Assembly: GCF_014697355.1 (NCBI RefSeq)
Contig: NZ_JACJRQ010000001.1
Location: 248,001-312,000 of the forward strand
Direction: 5' to 3'
Source of the DNA: Nostoc calcicola FACHB-3891
GTDB taxonomy: Bacteria > Cyanobacteriota > Cyanobacteriia > Cyanobacteriales > Nostocaceae
Length of the DNA: 64,000 bases
Shown: positions 18,739 to 27,584 of the stretch, piece by piece
Position numbering within the stretch: the first letter of the stretch is position 1
How the letters are laid out: every line of letters begins with the position of its first letter
Made by a program: the position numbers and the translations under genes
Notes under the pieces: model-generated
The model's database searches: none
What the model saw: the letters and a program-made list of their open reading frames with translations, nothing else
What the model was told of the DNA's origin: nothing

Positions 18739-19632
18739 ATGGTAGCGAGTACAGATAATTATATTCAAATTTTTAGATCGGCGATCGCCAGAATTTTTCA
18801 TGCTAATGGTGTGGTAGCTGGTGTAGGTTTTTTAGTCTCTGGGCGGACTGGAAATTATATCCTGACATGCGCTCACGTTGTTACCTCAGTTCTATCTTTA
18901 CCAGAGGATATAGTTGCAGCTCCTAGTAATGATATTTATTTAGATTTTCCCCTAATTGCATCAGGGCAACAACTAAAAGCTAAAGTTGTTTTTTGGCAAC
19001 CTGTTGTCAGTAATGTATCAACTTCTAAGCCTGAAGATATTGCCGGGTTGGAAATAGAAGGGCAGTTGCCTAAAGAAGCCCAACCAATCAAGTTAATAAA
19101 AGCTAGCAATATTTGGGAGCATCCTTTCCGCATATTTGGTTTTCCTCACGGACACAATGATGGCGTTTGGGCTACAGGTGTGTTGCGAGACAGCCAAGGA
19201 AAGGGATGGGTGCAACTCGAAGACAGTAAGGTAACCGGCTACAGGATAGAACCAGGCTTTAGTGGCGCGCCTATATGGGATGAAACCCTTGTCGGAGTGG
19301 TTGGAATGGCGGTGGCGGCGGAGAAACAGCGAGAAGATATGAAGACTGCTTTTATGATTCCTGTGGATGTATTGAGCCAAGCATGGGATGAAATAGCTTT
19401 GTCGATTTCGCCAAATGCACACACCCAAACTACTAAAAGCAGAGTACAACAACTCAAAATCAAAACTTTGCAACAACGCTTTGAGGTTCTAAGTAGTGAT
19501 TATGAGGCAGCGTACAATCAGCTTAACTATACACTGAGTGCTGGCGATCGCAATATCATCCAACGCCAAATCAACAGCATACTACAAGAACTTGAGCAAG
19601 TAGAAAGCGAACTTAATTCCATAAGCAATTAA
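18739..19632 (+). CDS. Trypsin-like serine protease with C-terminal adaptor domain
   Basis: A 297-residue cytoplasmic protein (no signal peptide). The protease domain spans about 1-220, with catalytic His46 in TCAHVV, Asp100 in PEDIAGLEI and Ser175 in EPGFSGAPIW, a complete triad. The C-terminal helical segment (244-295) aligns without gaps to residues 12-63 of the next protein, with 17 identities in 52, including LQRQI/IQRQI and ESELN. Such shared terminal modules are the effector-associated domains that couple proteases or other effectors to STAND NTPases. It is translationally adjacent to the trypco1 gene. Substrate unknown; I infer a protease activated by the NTPase. Confidence 0.88.
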   Translation: MVASTDNYIQIFRSAIARIFHANGVVAGVGFLVSGRTGNYILTCAHVVTSVLSLPEDIVAAPSNDIYLDFPLIASGQQLKAKVVFWQPVVSNVSTSKPEDIAGLEIEGQLPKEAQPIKLIKASNIWEHPFRIFGFPHGHNDGVWATGVLRDSQGKGWVQLEDSKVTGYRIEPGFSGAPIWDETLVGVVGMAVAAEKQREDMKTAFMIPVDVLSQAWDEIALSISPNAHTQTTKSRVQQLKIKTLQQRFEVLSSDYEAAYNQLNYTLSAGDRNIIQRQINSILQELEQVESELNSISN

Positions 19633-19649
19633 TTTAATTTTTAAATGCA

Positions 19650-21305
19650 ATGAACAATTCTTCAGATTTACGCAAGAACTATCTAGAACGGGTAATAGCC
19701 AATTTAAAAACTGAGATTGAAACTATCAGCAAGCAAATATTGCGGACGCTTGATGATGTAGAGAAGAACAAATTGCAAAGGCAAATTGATGATAAATTCG
19801 ATGAAATGGCAAAAGCTGAATCAGAATTAAACGAGCTGAATAGAGAATCTATAGAGCTTGAATCTGATAAGATTCCATTCACTAATCGTGATGATGCAAT
19901 TAGTGAGATTACAGCAATTAATTCTCCTCCTTATCGTCTGGTAACTGCTCCTGAAGGTTACGGAAAAACAGAATTTCTCAAACAGATTATGGCGCGGTTT
20001 CAAGAATTGCAATGGTGTTGTGCTTATGCTTCGATGTCTAGTTATGAAAGTATTGAAGATTTAGAAAAACGATTAGCAAATTCTCTCCAACTTCCCCTCC
20101 CAGAAGGATATGAATTAAATTCGGGAGATCGTTTAGGCTTACTATTGCATAGAAATTGGGCTAAATGTCAATCCCAGGGAAAAAAAGGTATTGTGCTGCT
20201 AATCGATTTGGATGGAAATGCCCCACCAAAGCAACGTTTAAACGAAATTTTTAATGACTTTCAGAAATTTGTAGGGAGAATTGAAAGATGCTTGAAAGAA
20301 TTACAGTTCTTTAAAGATAATTCTCGGAGACTTCGAGTTGTGATTGCTGCTCGCTGTCTGATTGATATCCCCTTAGATCGTACTTTTCCGAGACTAATAC
20401 TCTCTCCTTTTAACTGGGAAGTGATTCAGGATACAGCAACAAAATATCTCAAGCCAATCGAGATGACTTCCGAAAGTCTTGCTCTACTTTCAGGACACTT
20501 ACTGTATTTAACTGGCGGACATCCAGGGGGAATTGCTGAAGCACTAAAAGTTTATCGCAGTGGTGCTTATACAGTTAGTTGGTTTTTAAACAGTTATGGC
20601 AACCAACTATGGGAAAAAAACCTCAAAAAGTGTAGAGACCAAATTAAAGAAACCTTGACAACAGAAAATAATCATCTCTATGAATCCATTGAAAAATTGA
20701 GTATATTTCCCATCCTCAATGGTACTTGGGTATTAAAAGAAGCCGTTCGGAGATTTCAATTACCTTTCAGTGATGATAGTTTTAAATTAAACGCTGAACT
20801 GACAAAGACATCTATTTTTACTCGTGACAAAACCATTATCAAAAATGGTATGACACGGCGGCTACTAGTTATTGGTCTTCTGAGAGAAAGTTCGCCTGAT
20901 AACTTTCAAAAACTTTGTAGCGAAGCAGCTCAAATTTGCTGGGAATATATTCATGAACTGAAATCAAAGAATAATTGTGCTGTTGCGGGTACTTGGTCTA
21001 TGCAGTATTTTTTTCAAAGCCTTCAACAACACGCTGGATTTATTAATTTTGGTGCTAATAGTCTCGCTTATCGACAAAAACTCCGCAAAGATTTCTTTGA
21101 TAAAACCGTTGAAGAAACTCTCGAAATATTCCGCAATACAGACCGAGAGCAAATGCATGAATTTCTTTATACGCTCAAATCTGAAGTAGAAAATGACTGG
21201 GAATTTCAGTTTCTTGTCAATTACTATGTGCACAATGACGAATATAATGATACACCCTATAGAGATTTAATTCAGAAGCTTGATGAGGCAATTCAAAATA
21301 ATTAA
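19650..21305 (+). CDS. STAND-type NTPase with N-terminal adaptor domain
   Basis: A 551-residue protein. Residues 12-63 are a charged helical module homologous to the tail of the upstream protease. A P-loop NTPase follows: Walker A APEGYGKT at 100-107, Walker B GIVLLIDLDG at 180-189, VIAAR sensor segment at 231-235, and the GGHPGG motif at 289-294 that marks the winged-helix side of STAND proteins. The C-terminal 250 residues are helical, with no recognised repeats. It starts 17 bases after the protease gene. I infer a signal-sensing switch that assembles with the protease through the shared domain. Confidence 0.82.
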   Translation: MNNSSDLRKNYLERVIANLKTEIETISKQILRTLDDVEKNKLQRQIDDKFDEMAKAESELNELNRESIELESDKIPFTNRDDAISEITAINSPPYRLVTAPEGYGKTEFLKQIMARFQELQWCCAYASMSSYESIEDLEKRLANSLQLPLPEGYELNSGDRLGLLLHRNWAKCQSQGKKGIVLLIDLDGNAPPKQRLNEIFNDFQKFVGRIERCLKELQFFKDNSRRLRVVIAARCLIDIPLDRTFPRLILSPFNWEVIQDTATKYLKPIEMTSESLALLSGHLLYLTGGHPGGIAEALKVYRSGAYTVSWFLNSYGNQLWEKNLKKCRDQIKETLTTENNHLYESIEKLSIFPILNGTWVLKEAVRRFQLPFSDDSFKLNAELTKTSIFTRDKTIIKNGMTRRLLVIGLLRESSPDNFQKLCSEAAQICWEYIHELKSKNNCAVAGTWSMQYFFQSLQQHAGFINFGANSLAYRQKLRKDFFDKTVEETLEIFRNTDREQMHEFLYTLKSEVENDWEFQFLVNYYVHNDEYNDTPYRDLIQKLDEAIQNN

Positions 21306-21581
21306 TTGGGGAGTGGGGAATGGGGAATATGTGGATTAAACCTCTTGCATAAATAATTTTTTGTCTCACGCAAAGGCGCAAAGGCGCAAAGAATAAAAGG
21401 AAAAGAAGGACTTTTAGAAGAGGTCTATTGATTTTTTGCAGAAATTAAATAGGAATTATATAGGACTGGTATTTGATTTTTGAAGAAACTCCATAAACTC
21501 GGAAAAGCTGATTCCCTATTCCCCATTCCCTACTCCCTACTTACACAAATAAGTTCAAAAATTAAATAGGAGTTTGATATT
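21306..21581. repeat. Repeat-filled gap inside the conflict-type operon
   Basis: From about 21308 to 21540 the spacer starts with GGGGAGTGGGGAATGGGGAA and ends with the inverse type (ATTCCCTATTCCCCATTCCC). It contains AAGGCGCAAAGGCGCAAAG. It looks like a MITE-like insertion into an originally short gap. No small peptide gene with a ribosome site is visible. TAGGAG at about 21568 serves the next gene. Confidence 0.5.
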
Positions 21582-24353
21582 ATGTCTGAACTAGAAAAAT
21601 TAGAGTTTGTTGGTCGTGAAGAACATCTAAATCGAATAATTTCCCTTGTTCAGGAGCCTAATAAGCTACATGTCATTTTGGTGGAGGGTAGAGGTGGAAT
21701 TGGCAAAACTTGGTTGCTGCGTGCATTACAATGCCGCCTCAATCAAGTTCAGATTGGGACAAGTGAAATTATTGATTGCGATATCCCTGTTTTTAATGAT
21801 GCAGAAGATTTATACACTCAAATCGCCAAACAATTATACGATTCTACATATCAACAATGGTTGCTCCGGTTACGACAACTGCGAGAAGATGAAAATTGCA
21901 TCAGTCGAATCGCATATAAACAGGAACGCGGACAACTTGAAAAGTTCTTAGTCGATGAAATTAATCGCAAGTCCAGCCAACAGAGACTAGTATTTCTAAT
22001 TGATACTGTTGAGAAGTTAGGACAACCAGAAGTCAGAGAGAAAGTTTGGCAGCATGTGGGCAATTTATGCCATCAACTCAACAATGCTGTATTTATTTTA
22101 GCAGGTCGCCCTAATATTGGCCGCCAAATTCTGGAAAAGTCATTCAACAAAGAAGAATTAATTTATTTGGAATTAAATGAATTTACTCGTGAGGATGTGC
22201 AGACCTACATTCTTTCCAAGGAGGAGCAGCTTCACTTTACTCTCGGACAAAACTTGGCTCAAAAACTCATAGTTCTTTCTGGTGGCAGCCCGATCATGAT
22301 TGAATTTGGGGTAGAGTATGCTTATCGGGAAGTCATACCAGATTGGTTAGAGAGTGAAGATATAGAAACTATTCCAGCTAGGTTGGAAAAAACAGGTGGA
22401 TTTGAAGCTGAAATGGTTCGACACATTACCCAGCTTCGCACATCAATGGACCGGTTAACTCTGTTGCTTTCACGTATCTACCCATTAGATAGCTCTGATA
22501 TTGCGAATTTATTAGAAATATCAAAAGAAGATGCCGAAAAATTATTTCTTGATGCACAAAGCTACTTTTTTATTAAACCAGTAGTCGGTGGTACTCAAAT
22601 ATCATTGCACGATATTGTGCGAGACTTGGTTGACAAATATGTATGGACAGATATTGACCCTGATTTTGAATGGAGAAAACGAGATAGTCGGATTGCTGCC
22701 GAATATTTCAAGCAAAAAGATTATGAACTAGGCCCACACAAAAGAATATTGGAGGTTCAACGTTCTTCTGAGAATTATGAGACACTCGCTAGCATCGAGT
22801 TTCTCATTGAAGAAGTGAAACAATTACGAGAATTTAATACTAGCCGATGGCTATGGAATGCTTTATATGCCGATCCGATTGTTGGTTTTGAAACTTGGTA
22901 TGAAGTTACTAATACGATACGTACTCAAGCCAAGAAATTTAGCTTTGTCAATCAATTATTGGCAATTGTCAAACAGTTTGAAACAGAGCTAAACCCCAAC
23001 CAAAAACTGAAAATGATTATTTTTGAATCCAGGATTGTTCACGCACTGAAAGACAAGTGTGCAACAGAAGATGAGGTGAAAAAGCTAGAGAAAATACTAT
23101 CGGAACTATCTTCTAATTCTGCTCATCAAGCAGATATTTGCAATGTCTTGGGAATGCTGAATGCCAAGTTACATCTTTATGACGAAGCTTTGAAATATCA
23201 GCAAAAGTGTTTATCGCTAGTCCAACGTAACAAACTATCAGCTATTCCTGGTGTAGCTAATCAAGTTGGTTATCTTTATCGACAACTCAACAACTTTGAG
23301 GAAGCTGAGAAATATTACAAACTAGGTTGGGATGCTGCTATGGAAGTTGACACTCCTAATAAAGGTTTAACTCAAGTTATGGCTAGTATTCAGAATAATT
23401 TGGGATTTTTATATGGACAACAAAAAAATCACATCAAGGCTGAACAGTGTTTTAAAGCTGCTATTGATATGTGGTCGAGTGTTGAAAGTGAACGCGAAAT
23501 AGCCGATGCCGAAATTGCCTCTGCTAGTATTTGGGTAGATGATGGTAACTATGTTAAAGCTAAACAATTACTTGAGAGAGCATTAAGCCGTTGCAACAAT
23601 GAGGAAAATGATAATCGAATATTGTGTAGGGCATATTTTCAGTTAGGCTTAAATCAGTGGTTTAGTGCTGAAATACGAAATGAAGCCGTTTGGGATGTGA
23701 CACAGGTAGAGTGGGATCTCAATCTGCTTTCTCAAGCTCAAGATGCTTTACAAAAAAGCCTGAAACTCGCAGAGAAATACGGACGTGAAGAGGAGTTACC
23801 TGGAATTTTGCACCAAGCTGCCAGTGTCTATTGGCATCTTGGGTTTCAAACAGGCGATCGCTCTTTATGTGAACAAGCTCTAAAACTCAACGATCGCTCT
23901 TATCAGACTAGTCTAGAATACAACGATATGCGATATGCCATTGATAGCCTAGTAGGTAAAGCAGAATTTGATTATTACGCAAAAGCCTACGAGCGTATTT
24001 CAGGCTATGCACGGGAACTTAGCGATCGCTTCCAATCCTATGAAAATATCCATACCCTATACTTTGGTCGTATATTACGAATAGAAGGTGATGTTGCATT
24101 TCAACAAGCTAACTACGATTTTGCTTTTAGTAAATATGCTCAAGGAATACCCAAAATCTTTCAACACGGAGGTTTCGGTCCATATTCGATCCAACATGAG
24201 CTAAATCTACTCCAAAAGAAAATCGAACGGTTACCTATAGAACTTTCTAAAACTTTGATCCAGCAACTCAAATCTCACTGGCAAGATCGTAAAGCTCTCA
24301 AGGAATGGTGCGATCAACAAATGTTTCTGACTAGAATCCGTGCAACAAAATAG
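21582..24353 (+). CDS. STAND NTPase with C-terminal tetratricopeptide repeats
   Basis: A 923-residue sensor-type protein. The N-terminal AAA/NB-ARC-like core starts with FVGREEHLNRI. Walker A GRGGIGKT is at 36-43, Walker B RLVFLIDTVE at 135-144, ILAGRPN at 172-178 and LSGGSPIMIE at 232-241. A winged-helix stretch follows at about 290-370. From about 515 to 870 there are TPR-like repeats such as YDEALKYQQKCLSLVQ, FEEAEKYYKLGWDAA and HIKAEQCFKAAIDMW. This is the layout of ligand-sensing STAND proteins, with TPRs as the likely recognition surface. The last bases overlap, or lie 10 bases from, the radical SAM start. No effector domain is visible, so it may signal through neighbours. Confidence 0.88.
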   Translation: MSELEKLEFVGREEHLNRIISLVQEPNKLHVILVEGRGGIGKTWLLRALQCRLNQVQIGTSEIIDCDIPVFNDAEDLYTQIAKQLYDSTYQQWLLRLRQLREDENCISRIAYKQERGQLEKFLVDEINRKSSQQRLVFLIDTVEKLGQPEVREKVWQHVGNLCHQLNNAVFILAGRPNIGRQILEKSFNKEELIYLELNEFTREDVQTYILSKEEQLHFTLGQNLAQKLIVLSGGSPIMIEFGVEYAYREVIPDWLESEDIETIPARLEKTGGFEAEMVRHITQLRTSMDRLTLLLSRIYPLDSSDIANLLEISKEDAEKLFLDAQSYFFIKPVVGGTQISLHDIVRDLVDKYVWTDIDPDFEWRKRDSRIAAEYFKQKDYELGPHKRILEVQRSSENYETLASIEFLIEEVKQLREFNTSRWLWNALYADPIVGFETWYEVTNTIRTQAKKFSFVNQLLAIVKQFETELNPNQKLKMIIFESRIVHALKDKCATEDEVKKLEKILSELSSNSAHQADICNVLGMLNAKLHLYDEALKYQQKCLSLVQRNKLSAIPGVANQVGYLYRQLNNFEEAEKYYKLGWDAAMEVDTPNKGLTQVMASIQNNLGFLYGQQKNHIKAEQCFKAAIDMWSSVESEREIADAEIASASIWVDDGNYVKAKQLLERALSRCNNEENDNRILCRAYFQLGLNQWFSAEIRNEAVWDVTQVEWDLNLLSQAQDALQKSLKLAEKYGREEELPGILHQAASVYWHLGFQTGDRSLCEQALKLNDRSYQTSLEYNDMRYAIDSLVGKAEFDYYAKAYERISGYARELSDRFQSYENIHTLYFGRILRIEGDVAFQQANYDFAFSKYAQGIPKIFQHGGFGPYSIQHELNLLQKKIERLPIELSKTLIQQLKSHWQDRKALKEWCDQQMFLTRIRATK

Positions 24354-25887
24354 CCATCTTCTCATGCTTAATAAAAAAAGCGATCGACCCCAAATCTTAG
24401 TTTCTCTCAATTCTAGCTACGTACCGACTGGGCAATGCGACTGTGATGGAGGGGATTGTGCCTGTGACTTATCCCCTCTAGCAGAATTAAGCTCAGATAT
24501 GCGATTATCTTTGGGGATGTCGGAAACAGAGTTTGTGAGAGTTCCCAACTCGCAGATGATGAATTTAGATAATACTTATTCTATTTGTTATGGTACTCAT
24601 CATCAAGCAGCAGTTTTGAATAAATCAGCACTATATTTATTAGATAAATTTACAATTCCTCAGAAATTAGATGATATTGTAATCGAGGATTTTCACCTTG
24701 AGCCAACAGACTTACAGACAGCTATTGGGGAACTATATCAAGCACGTTTAATTGCACCCAAGAATAATTGCTCCTTGAATTTAAATGAAATGCCAGAAAC
24801 TTTAACAGCATGGTTGCATATCACCGATCGCTGTAATTTAAGATGCGATTATTGCTATCTTCCGCATTTAGCAAAGGATATGTCAATAGATATAGGTAGA
24901 GCAGCTATTGAATCTACATTTCGCTCTGCTACCTTAAATAGTTACCGCCGCGTCAAACTCAAATATGCAGGAGGAGAAGCATTACTCTGCTCTCCCTTAA
25001 TTAAGGATCTCCATTTGTATGCTCAATCCCTTAGCAAACAAACAGACATCCTCTTAGATGGAGTTGTTCTCAGTAATGGAACATTAATTACGCCTGAGAT
25101 GATTGAGATGCTGCAAACATTGAATCTGCGTTTGATGATTTCCCTAGATGGATTAGCAAATTTTCACAATATTCAACGTTCTTATGCAAGCGGCAAGGGA
25201 TCGTTTCAAGATGTTGAACGAGGTATTAAGATTGCTTTAGAAAATGGTCTGACACCAGATATTTCCATCACGGTTAGTGGACGTAACGCAGAAGGTTTAC
25301 CCGAACTTTTGGAATGGATATTAGAATATAATCTACCTTTTAGTTTAAATTTCTATCGTGAAAACGAACTGTCAGCTTCTTACGAAGACTTGCAATTAGA
25401 AGAATCTAGGGTGATTGAGGGAATGTTGGCAGCGTTCAAAATTATCGAATTAAAATTACCTAATCGCAGTTTACTAGGTTCATTGATCGATCGCGCCAAT
25501 TTATCGTCTCCTCATAAACGCACTTGTGGAGTTGGGCAAAGTTATCTCGTATTTGATTACAAAGGGCAAATTGCTAAATGCCAGATGCAACTACATAAAA
25601 CTGTATCCTCTGTTGATATTCAAGATCCTTTAACTGTTGTGCGACAAGATAAAGTAGGTATTCAGAATTTGTCAGTTGAGGAAAAAGAAGGTTGTCGTAC
25701 ATGTAAGTGGAAATATTGGTGTACGGGTGGTTGTCCTTTGGCAACGTTTAAGGCTACAGGGCGTTACGATATTCAATCTCCAAATTGCAATATTTATAAA
25801 GCTTTATATCCTGAAGCTCTCCGATTGGAGGGTTTACGCCTTCTCAAACATAGCGGTTCCCGCATGGGTGAGGTACAGAAAAAATAG
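24340..25887 (+). CDS. Radical SAM/SPASM peptide maturase with RRE-like domain and CxC-x4-CxC N-terminus
   Basis: A protein of up to 515 residues (GTG at 24340, overlapping the STAND gene by 14 bases; an ATG at 24364 is the alternative). From the N-terminus: a motif CDCDGGDCACD with Cys33, 35, 40 and 42; a winged-helix region at about 78-147 (AVLNKSALYLLDKF ... IGELYQARLIAP) resembling the PqqD-like RiPP recognition element; the radical SAM domain with Cys165-x3-Cys169-x2-Cys172 (CNLRCDYC) and KYAGGEALL; and a C-terminal SPASM region (TCGVGQ..., CQMQ, CRTCKWKYWCTGGCP, PNCNIYK) for extra iron-sulphur clusters. These enzymes modify ribosomal peptides. No separate precursor gene is adjacent, so the Cys-rich N-terminus may be a fused substrate or an extra cluster ligand; both are inferences. 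Confidence 0.85.
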   Translation: MQQNSHLLMLNKKSDRPQILVSLNSSYVPTGQCDCDGGDCACDLSPLAELSSDMRLSLGMSETEFVRVPNSQMMNLDNTYSICYGTHHQAAVLNKSALYLLDKFTIPQKLDDIVIEDFHLEPTDLQTAIGELYQARLIAPKNNCSLNLNEMPETLTAWLHITDRCNLRCDYCYLPHLAKDMSIDIGRAAIESTFRSATLNSYRRVKLKYAGGEALLCSPLIKDLHLYAQSLSKQTDILLDGVVLSNGTLITPEMIEMLQTLNLRLMISLDGLANFHNIQRSYASGKGSFQDVERGIKIALENGLTPDISITVSGRNAEGLPELLEWILEYNLPFSLNFYRENELSASYEDLQLEESRVIEGMLAAFKIIELKLPNRSLLGSLIDRANLSSPHKRTCGVGQSYLVFDYKGQIAKCQMQLHKTVSSVDIQDPLTVVRQDKVGIQNLSVEEKEGCRTCKWKYWCTGGCPLATFKATGRYDIQSPNCNIYKALYPEALRLEGLRLLKHSGSRMGEVQKK

Positions 25888-26154
25888 ATCCTCGTAGGGA
25901 ACATGGCTGTGCCCCTACAATTATCTATACCTCACGCCTGTTGCAATTTGCTGTCCTAATAAAATTAATTAAATTAGCTTTTAGTAAGGGCTTTAGCCCT
26001 CATTGCAACCCTCTATAGCAGTTTGCAATTGCGTGGAGAGAATTCGTAGGTTAGCACAGCTGTGCTAACCTACCATGTATCTCATTCAAATGAAAATCGC
26101 TATATTTATATGTGGAAAAATTTCTTGTTCAAAGTAGGGAACATGCCTGTGCCC
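25888..26154. repeat. Intergenic with 28-bp perfect palindrome
   Basis: 26046-26073 is a perfect palindrome (half site GTAGGTTAGCACAG). 25895-25920 and 26136-26158 carry two copies of GTAGGGAACATG[G/C]CTGTGCCCCTAC. No gene seen. These may end the convergent transcripts. Confidence 0.6.
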
Positions 26155-26862
26155 CTACTTATATTCTTTTTCTGGCACTCTAAAAGCTGCATATTTCCAT
26201 TCATTGCCTTCTAGATATTCAATTTTAAATTCTCCTTTAGTTAATAAAGTCATGTCTGGAAGTTCTACTATGGCGTTTTCTCCTAATAAAACACATTCCT
26301 CTTTAGTAGTATTAGTTTGGTTAGGAGTAGTATTTATTTGATTAATAATTTTCCGCTGCAATTCTTGATATTGTTGCTCTGTTATTAGTTTAGAATCATA
26401 CAGCTTTTTTATATCTCTCAATTGGGTTTCTATATTTGAGCCACCTTGGGTTTCTACATTATCTATTTTGCAAGAATCTGGCTTAAAAGCAATTTTTCTG
26501 ACAGGATGATCCCACCATTTAGAAACCTGAGTTAACCAATTAGTCGTCCTTGTTGTATGTACTACTCTTACTTGGCGATCGGTTATTTCTAAACGAACCC
26601 AATCTGTTGATCTTTTTTGGATCAAACCAGCAAATCCCCAAGACAAAACACTTCCTACTGAAACACCAGAATCTGCTAAACGAAGCTTAAGAACTCTAGG
26701 TTGTATAGCTTGTGCTATTTTAATTTGCTCTGGAACTATAGAATAACTAATTTTTTCTTGAGCCAAAAAATCAGGATTTTTTTCTGTTGCACTAGAAGGT
26801 TTTAATCCTGTAGAACTGACAAGCAATACTGCTGCAAGCAAAATTTTAACTTGATTGTTCAT
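26155..26862 (-). CDS. Secreted hypothetical protein with SHOCT-like segment
   Basis: A 235-residue protein. A Sec signal peptide (VKILLAAVLLVSSTGLKPSSA) suggests export. A middle region has a beta-rich part with WVRLEITDRQVRVVH. At about 145-172 the segment LRDIKKLYDSKLITEQQYQE matches the short helical SHOCT pattern, often an oligomerisation module. Two Cys are present (CKIDN and EECVLL). The function is not recognised. It converges on the radical SAM gene and is probably not part of that operon. Confidence 0.65.
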   Translation of the reverse strand: MNNQVKILLAAVLLVSSTGLKPSSATEKNPDFLAQEKISYSIVPEQIKIAQAIQPRVLKLRLADSGVSVGSVLSWGFAGLIQKRSTDWVRLEITDRQVRVVHTTRTTNWLTQVSKWWDHPVRKIAFKPDSCKIDNVETQGGSNIETQLRDIKKLYDSKLITEQQYQELQRKIINQINTTPNQTNTTKEECVLLGENAIVELPDMTLLTKGEFKIEYLEGNEWKYAAFRVPEKEYK

Positions 26863-27318
26863 CAGTTTCTTTGGTATTGTTATTTTATGCTGAGATGCGT
26901 ATATAGAATATAGTAATTAATTTGAGCTTGTCAAGGGGTCATTTTTTAAGACAAGGGTTGTTCGGGACTATTAATTAATAGGTCATAATAAGTTTTGAAT
27001 TTTGGTGTTTTCGATAGTAGTTTTTCAAGAACATCGCTATGCAGCAATCTTAAATCATTCGTAAAAATTAATTTTTGTAAATTTAATTATTAAAAATTAA
27101 CTATTAGTGTTATGAAAATTGAATTAGTCTACATGTGGCACTAAATTACAAAAAATCTTCATTTAAAAATTGATATTTACCATAGGATAAAAATATATTT
27201 ATTTAGCTTATATTCTCTACAAGAAATCTAAAATACTGTTTTTAAGCAATTGTACTAATTTTGCTTCAAACTAGTAATTATGTTAAATACATGTTTTATA
27301 AACAGGGGAGATAACATA
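26863..27318. other. AT-rich intergenic region
   Basis: Very AT-rich and without a supported gene. It probably contains the promoters of the divergent neighbours; I cannot place them with confidence. Confidence 0.4.
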
Positions 27319-27486
27319 ATGAGTTTGATAGATGGTTTATTAATGACGCTGCTTAGTACTGTTGCTTGTCTAGCCCTACCTAAGCTGCTATCTGTAATTC
27401 TGTCTGCGAAAAACGAGAACACTGTACCATCGCCGTCTGCTGTAACTTCCCAAGATTCCAACTCGGAAATGCCCAGCTTTTCCTAA
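27319..27486 (+). CDS. Small membrane peptide, paralogue of 17518-17763
   Basis: A 55-residue peptide starting at ATG 27319, preceded by AGGGGAGAT. An upstream in-frame ATG at 27280 lacks such a site. It has one helix, GLLMTLLSTVACLALPKLLS, then a short Ser/Pro/Asn-rich tail. Helix and leader resemble those of the gene at 17518-17763. A single-pass small membrane protein of unknown role. Confidence 0.55.
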   Translation: MSLIDGLLMTLLSTVACLALPKLLSVILSAKNENTVPSPSAVTSQDSNSEMPSFS

Positions 27487-27584
27487 GATAGGCTGATTGT
27501 TTGTAGATATCGCCTTGATAGGGAGAAAATATAGTTATTGCTTCAAGGCGATATTTGATTCAAAAACAAGAGTTTAATTATTTA

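Noticed and set aside
19093..19476. 127-codon frame antisense to the protease gene
   Set aside because: Complement of well-supported protease coding sequence with no independent signal.
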